This document shows, piece after piece, positions 59,815 to 64,000 of a stretch of 64,000 bases of DNA (the stretch's first letter is position 1; each line of letters starts with the position of its first letter). The notes beneath the pieces are model-generated. The model was not told the origin of the DNA. It saw only the letters and a list, made by a program, of their open reading frames with translations, and made no database searches. A program made the position numbers and the translations under genes. This DNA comes from an uncultured Bacilli bacterium (lineage in GTDB: Bacteria > Bacillota_I > Bacilli_A > RF39 > UBA660). Location of the stretch: assembly GCA_934098395.1 (NCBI GenBank), contig CAKOOM010000002.1, positions 124,001-188,000 of the forward strand, written 5' to 3'.

Positions 59815-62800
59815 TTACCCTATTTTTCTTAGTTCTTCATCTAATATTGAATATAAATAAATGGATACTTCTTTGTTGGTTATTGATTTTATATATTCAA
59901 GATATCCGGATAATTGTTTTAAGTATGCTTCATCATCGATGTTTTTAAGTTTATAATCAATTATAGATATGTGATCTGGGTATACTATTAAGAGGTCAAT
60001 AATACCATGATATGTTGTATCTTCTTTAGTATAAATAAATTCATATTCTTTATATATTTCTTGATAATTTAAATCAATATTTTTTAATAGATTTTTAACT
60101 ACTTTGTTATTTGTGTTTGAAAAGTCAGTATATTCAAATAATTCATGGGTATCAGTACCATATTTCATTTTTTTAATAGTATCTTTATCTAATAAGGATA
60201 TTTTTTCTTTAGAAAAATGAGCCGTTTTTAATTTTTGATATTCAATATTAATATACTTTTCAGTAACTGATGGTTGTTTTTTCTGCTCATCTATTTTTTT
60301 TATTTTTGATAATAGATAATCTTTGGTATAATGAGCTGTTTTATTTACGATATATTTATTAATTAAATTGATTGATTTTAAGATGTCTAGAAATGAACGA
60401 TATTTTAATCTTTTATTAAATGGTACGAGGCTATTGTAACCAGCAGTAGTATCATCTAATGGGGCTACGATAATCATTTTTTCACGACATCTAGTTAGAG
60501 CTACATAGAATAATCTTATTTTTTCAGATACTTCCTCAAGTAAATAATGGTATTTATAGATATCTTTAGTAATTGTGTCAGTTAGTTCATTGTCTTTTAA
60601 ATATGGAAGAATTATTCCATAATTGCTATCGAAGATAAATTTAGAACTTATTTCTTTGATGGTGAATTTGTTAGTCATGCCAGTAAAATAACAAAGACTA
60701 AATTCTAATCCTTTAGATTTATGAATGTTCATTATTTTTACGGAATCAGCACTACCGGTATCAGTTTTATATTTTACGGATAGGCCTAATTTATTTACTT
60801 CTTCTAGGTAATTAATAAATTCCTCGATAGTATATCCCATATCATTTAAACTGCTGGCAATATCAATAAGATTACTTATTCTTGTAATATCTTTATCAAT
60901 ATCAGACAAATTGGTTAGTGATAGATACACATCATATTTTTCTATAATTTCATTGATTACTGATACAAGAGAAAGTGAAGTATCAATAGTTGTAGCTATT
61001 TTGTAGATGTTGTCTTTGGAAAAAGTTTTTTCTTTGTTTATTCTATATATTAAATCATCTGAATAGTTAAAGAGAAATGATCTAGCTATTGAGATAAAGA
61101 GATATCTAAATTTATCATCTAAGATATTATTTTTGACATGATTAACAAAATCTATTAGATTTTTTATTACCATAATAACAGTATCACTAGTTAATTCTTC
61201 ATCCATGTATATTACAGATGGAATTTTATTGTATTCAAGGATTTTACGATAGTTAGTTAGATGAGTATTTCTATCAGTAATGATACAGATGTCACTATAT
61301 TTAATAGGTCTTAATTTTTTTTCTTCTTTATCAAATACAGGATATTTTTCTTTTATTTTTTTAGTTATATCTTCACTTATAATAAATAATTCTTTTTCGA
61401 CATTTGTAAATTCTTCATCTTCGAGACTATAATTATATATTTCTAGTGAATTGTTGTTTTTAGTATCTTCTTCATCATATAATTTGTTACCATATATCAT
61501 ATTATGAGTCTTAATATAATCGGCGTTTCCAATATCGTTATCCATTATTAAATTAAATATTTCATTTATATTAAATAGTGTTTCTTTCCTGGAACGGAAA
61601 TTTTCTAATAAATCTATTTTTATACCACCAAGATTGTGAGAATAGCTATCATATTTTTCTTGAAAGATATATGGATTAGCATTTCTGAAACGATAGATTG
61701 ATTGTTTAATATCACCGACCATGTAGACATTGTTATTGCTAATATGACTAATAAATTCTTCTTGAATTGATGAGGTATCTTGATATTCGTCGACCATAAT
61801 TTCATTAAAATAATCTTTTAATTCATCTCTAGCAGACGGATAGTTAGCTACGATATCGATAGCCATATGGGCTATATCATTAAACTCATATATTCCATAG
61901 GTATCTTTATATTCTTCGACAAATTTATCTAATTCTTTGATGATATCTATGATTACTTTGGCATGTTCTTTGGTACTGGTAATTGCATTTATTAAATCAA
62001 TTTCACTTTTTTCGTGAAGTAATTTTTTTATTTCATCTATTTTATTTTTAAATTCATCTTTGATGTCTTTGCCTGTTTCTTCAGTTAGAGTTATTTTTAC
62101 TGTGGGCATGGTGTTAAATAGGACAAATTCATCATACTTATTACCAGTAAATAATGGGGATAGGTATTTATCTAATTTATTGGTGGTGGAATCATTTATA
62201 AATGATAATAATTCTTTGTAAGTATCACGAAGTTCTTCAATTTTGTTTTTAATAATTTTGGTATATTCATTTAATAATTCTTTGATATGATTATCACTAT
62301 AATAAATTTCAATATAATTAGATAGATATGTTTTTTTGTCTACGAGTAAATCTAATTTGTTAGATATTTCTAAAATAAAATCTTTAATAATTTTATCATC
62401 TTTTAAACAATAGGCATTAATCATCGAATTAAATGATTCTTCTCCGTACTTTCTTTCAAAAATATCAGTAATTATTTTGTTTTTATATATTGAAATGATG
62501 TTTTTATCGGTTATTGAAATATCTTTTTTGATGTTTAATAAGTAATGATATTTTTTTACAACGGATAAGGCAAAAGAATCAAAAGTTGTTATATATGATG
62601 AATCTAAAAGTCCTAATTGTTCGGTTAGATTATTTTTTATGATGGCAGAACGGATACGATTTTTCATTTCGTTGGCAGCTTCGTTGGTGAATGTTAATAC
62701 AAGTAGTCTATCAACGGGAATACCATCATTTATTTTTCTTATTACTCTTTGAGTTAAAACGGCGGTTTTTCCGGAACCAGCTCCAGCGGATACGATAATA

Positions 62801-62850
62801 TTAGTGCCTTCAAGATCTATTGCTAATTGTTGATTTTTGGTGTTAGCCAA
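59815..62850 (-). CDS. addA: ATP-dependent helicase/nuclease subunit A
   Basis: A 1011-residue UvrD-type helicase with a C-terminal RecB-like nuclease, the partner of AddB in double-strand break end processing. Walker A is SAGAGSGKTAVLTQR, motif II MVDEYQDTSSIQ, motif V/VI regions include IHKSKGLEFSL and YVALTRCREKM, and the nuclease block is HGIIDLLIVYPDHISIIDYK. It is shorter than the roughly 1230-residue Bacillus AddA. The start is a TTG at 62850, served by GGAGGTG and overlapping the addB stop by 8 bases; a longer open frame upstream lies within addB and is rejected. Confidence 0.94.
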   Translation of the reverse strand: MANTKNQQLAIDLEGTNIIVSAGAGSGKTAVLTQRVIRKINDGIPVDRLLVLTFTNEAANEMKNRIRSAIIKNNLTEQLGLLDSSYITTFDSFALSVVKKYHYLLNIKKDISITDKNIISIYKNKIITDIFERKYGEESFNSMINAYCLKDDKIIKDFILEISNKLDLLVDKKTYLSNYIEIYYSDNHIKELLNEYTKIIKNKIEELRDTYKELLSFINDSTTNKLDKYLSPLFTGNKYDEFVLFNTMPTVKITLTEETGKDIKDEFKNKIDEIKKLLHEKSEIDLINAITSTKEHAKVIIDIIKELDKFVEEYKDTYGIYEFNDIAHMAIDIVANYPSARDELKDYFNEIMVDEYQDTSSIQEEFISHISNNNVYMVGDIKQSIYRFRNANPYIFQEKYDSYSHNLGGIKIDLLENFRSRKETLFNINEIFNLIMDNDIGNADYIKTHNMIYGNKLYDEEDTKNNNSLEIYNYSLEDEEFTNVEKELFIISEDITKKIKEKYPVFDKEEKKLRPIKYSDICIITDRNTHLTNYRKILEYNKIPSVIYMDEELTSDTVIMVIKNLIDFVNHVKNNILDDKFRYLFISIARSFLFNYSDDLIYRINKEKTFSKDNIYKIATTIDTSLSLVSVINEIIEKYDVYLSLTNLSDIDKDITRISNLIDIASSLNDMGYTIEEFINYLEEVNKLGLSVKYKTDTGSADSVKIMNIHKSKGLEFSLCYFTGMTNKFTIKEISSKFIFDSNYGIILPYLKDNELTDTITKDIYKYHYLLEEVSEKIRLFYVALTRCREKMIIVAPLDDTTAGYNSLVPFNKRLKYRSFLDILKSINLINKYIVNKTAHYTKDYLLSKIKKIDEQKKQPSVTEKYINIEYQKLKTAHFSKEKISLLDKDTIKKMKYGTDTHELFEYTDFSNTNNKVVKNLLKNIDLNYQEIYKEYEFIYTKEDTTYHGIIDLLIVYPDHISIIDYKLKNIDDEAYLKQLSGYLEYIKSITNKEVSIYLYSILDEELRKIG

Positions 62851-64000
62851 GTTCTTCACCTCCGTATTCTTTTGGTTCAATGGTAACTTCATCAAGTTTT
62901 GTGACAAAGCAGATATCTTTAAATTTACAATAAGTACATGAGATGTTTTTTCCTTCACTTATTTTAGGATTGATATCAAAATTATTGTTTTGGATATTTT
63001 CTATTACATTTTTTATTTGACTTTCAGTAATGTCAGTAATTTCTTTAATTTCATCATTAGATAGTACTTTGGCACTTTTATAAAAACTTCCATCATTCTT
63101 GGTCTTCATGCCTTTAATTATTTTAGAGTTGTAGTATTCTCTGTCAAAACGTTCTAAAACAGATGCATCTGAATTAGAATATCCGATTAAGCGATAGTCT
63201 TTTTCAGTAATATTAAATTTTTGAAGATAAAATCCGGAATAAACAATATTCTTTAAATTTAATTTACTAGATAGATACAAATAGATTGGCAATTGAATGT
63301 TTAGACCATATTTTAAATATTTTAGAGTTATTTGATCGGCACCGGTTTTATAGTCGATTAAAGCAACATATGTCGTATCGTCATCTTGATAATATAATAC
63401 TTTATCAATTATTCCAATAAATGATATGTTATTACCATAATCTATTTCTATTTTTTTCTCATACATTGCATCTTTAAAAATGGTATATTCTTTTTCTAAT
63501 TTTATTTCATTTAGTAATTCACGGATACATTCTTTGTATTTTTCTAAGAAGAAGTTTTCTTTTTTAGTAAATGTTTTATCTCCGATAAAGATGGCGACGT
63601 ATTTATCGATATCTGTTTCATTGTTTGATAAGCATTGTTCTAAGACAAAATGAACCATACTACCGATAACGGTACTGAAGTTTTCTTCATAAATATCTAA
63701 CTTTAAAATATCGGTTAGATAATATTTAAAAGCACATTTGTTGTAATTTTGCATCTTAGAATACGATAGTTTTAGTTTATCTAAGTCTCTTTTAATATGC
63801 GTATATTTATTGTTATAGCTAAAGTAATTAATACTGTAATTATTTAATAGATAAGCAAAGTCTTTTGATTTATAGCCATATTTGATATATTCGTCATAGC
63901 AGGATGCTAATTTTATTTGATTAAGTTTTTTACTATAACTTATTTCTTTATTGATATTGGCTGGTACTTCTTTGAAATAATCAGATAATGTTGACTTGTA
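62843..64000 (-). CDS. addB: ATP-dependent nuclease subunit B, 5'-truncated by the window edge
   Basis: The C-terminal 385 residues of AddB; the frame is open to the right edge, so the ATG at 63754 is internal. The RecB-like nuclease domain shows LSYSKMQNYNKCAFKYYL, GSMVHFVLEQ, FIGIIDKV and the active-site YVALIDYKTG. Four cysteines for the structural [4Fe-4S] cluster are visible: one in NKCAF and three in CTYCKFKDIC, with the family's CX2CX5C spacing. With AddA it degrades broken DNA ends up to Chi and loads RecA. The genes are translationally coupled. Confidence 0.9.
   Translation of the reverse strand, partial: YKSTLSDYFKEVPANINKEISYSKKLNQIKLASCYDEYIKYGYKSKDFAYLLNNYSINYFSYNNKYTHIKRDLDKLKLSYSKMQNYNKCAFKYYLTDILKLDIYEENFSTVIGSMVHFVLEQCLSNNETDIDKYVAIFIGDKTFTKKENFFLEKYKECIRELLNEIKLEKEYTIFKDAMYEKKIEIDYGNNISFIGIIDKVLYYQDDDTTYVALIDYKTGADQITLKYLKYGLNIQLPIYLYLSSKLNLKNIVYSGFYLQKFNITEKDYRLIGYSNSDASVLERFDREYYNSKIIKGMKTKNDGSFYKSAKVLSNDEIKEITDITESQIKNVIENIQNNNFDINPKISEGKNISCTYCKFKDICFVTKLDEVTIEPKEYGGEELG

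Noticed and set aside
1..64000. Mycoplasma-type genetic code (TGA as Trp)
   Set aside because: Several genes end naturally in TGA just before the next start (for example 13809-13811 and 38240-38242), and conserved Trp positions use TGG.
63754..64000. Start of addB at the ATG 63754
   Set aside because: The frame stays open from 63754 to the window edge and encodes sequence continuous with the AddB fold, so the true start is outside the window.

Overview
This window is a 64 kb chromosomal stretch of a strongly AT-rich, low-GC Gram-positive bacterium (Bacillota, probably a Bacilli-type lineage known mainly from uncultured gut genomes). The evidence is extreme A/T codon preference, AGGAGG or GGTGAT ribosome sites, TTGACA/TATAAT promoters (often with an extended TGn -10), dense hairpin plus T-run terminators, ftsA-ftsZ, addB-addA, LytR-CpsA-Psr and BY-kinase genes, and a set of endospore genes. 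TGA works as a stop (for example at the end of tcdA) and Trp is TGG, so this is the standard bacterial code and not the Mycoplasma code. No tRNA, rRNA, CRISPR array or insertion sequence was found.

Layout. 0-9.9 kb: 3' end of enolase, a Cse60-like peptide, a J-domain protein, a zinc-type alcohol dehydrogenase, an ArsR repressor with a P1B metal ATPase behind a clear operator, a kinase-like protein paired with a protein ending in a beta-clamp-type motif, and rarA. 10-17.6 kb: xerD, a phosphohexomutase, 6S RNA next to tcdA, rpsT divergent from gpr-spoIIP-(yqxA-like), the same order as in Bacillus, and a ZIP transporter. 17.7-18.7 kb: a type III toxin-antitoxin locus of the CptIN kind whose RNA antitoxin is present twice. 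18.8-22.6 kb: spoIVB, a radical SAM/SPASM protein, and a Sua5-type t6A gene.

22.6-34.1 kb: one long surface-polysaccharide operon. It holds a secreted anchored protein, UDP-sugar 4,6-dehydratase, aminotransferase, a phosphoglycosyl transferase fused to a cytidylyltransferase, an iron-sulfur FrhB-type protein, LicD, two GT2 enzymes, a Wzy-like polymerase and a Wzx-like flippase. 34.1-46 kb: VanZ-like and Fic proteins, glyA, a Wzz/BY-kinase/PHP-phosphatase/LCP operon (chain-length control and wall attachment for such polymers), several small membrane proteins, spoIIM, mnmA, PrsW and an XRE regulator. 46-51.4 kb: an AT-rich spacer with three degenerate 40-nt repeats, a DUF1540 peptide, a WG-repeat protein, an M23 coiled-coil peptidase and ftsA-ftsZ.

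51.4-59.8 kb is the most unusual region. Two adenylate-forming ligases and two multi-pass membrane proteins built like hybrid histidine kinases occur as a duplicated pair, with a HAD phosphatase between them. Both kinase-like proteins have Gln where the phospho-accepting His should be, and one has also lost the receiver Asp. The two ligase genes share the same promoter layout. I know no described system of this form. The window ends in addA and the 3' part of addB.
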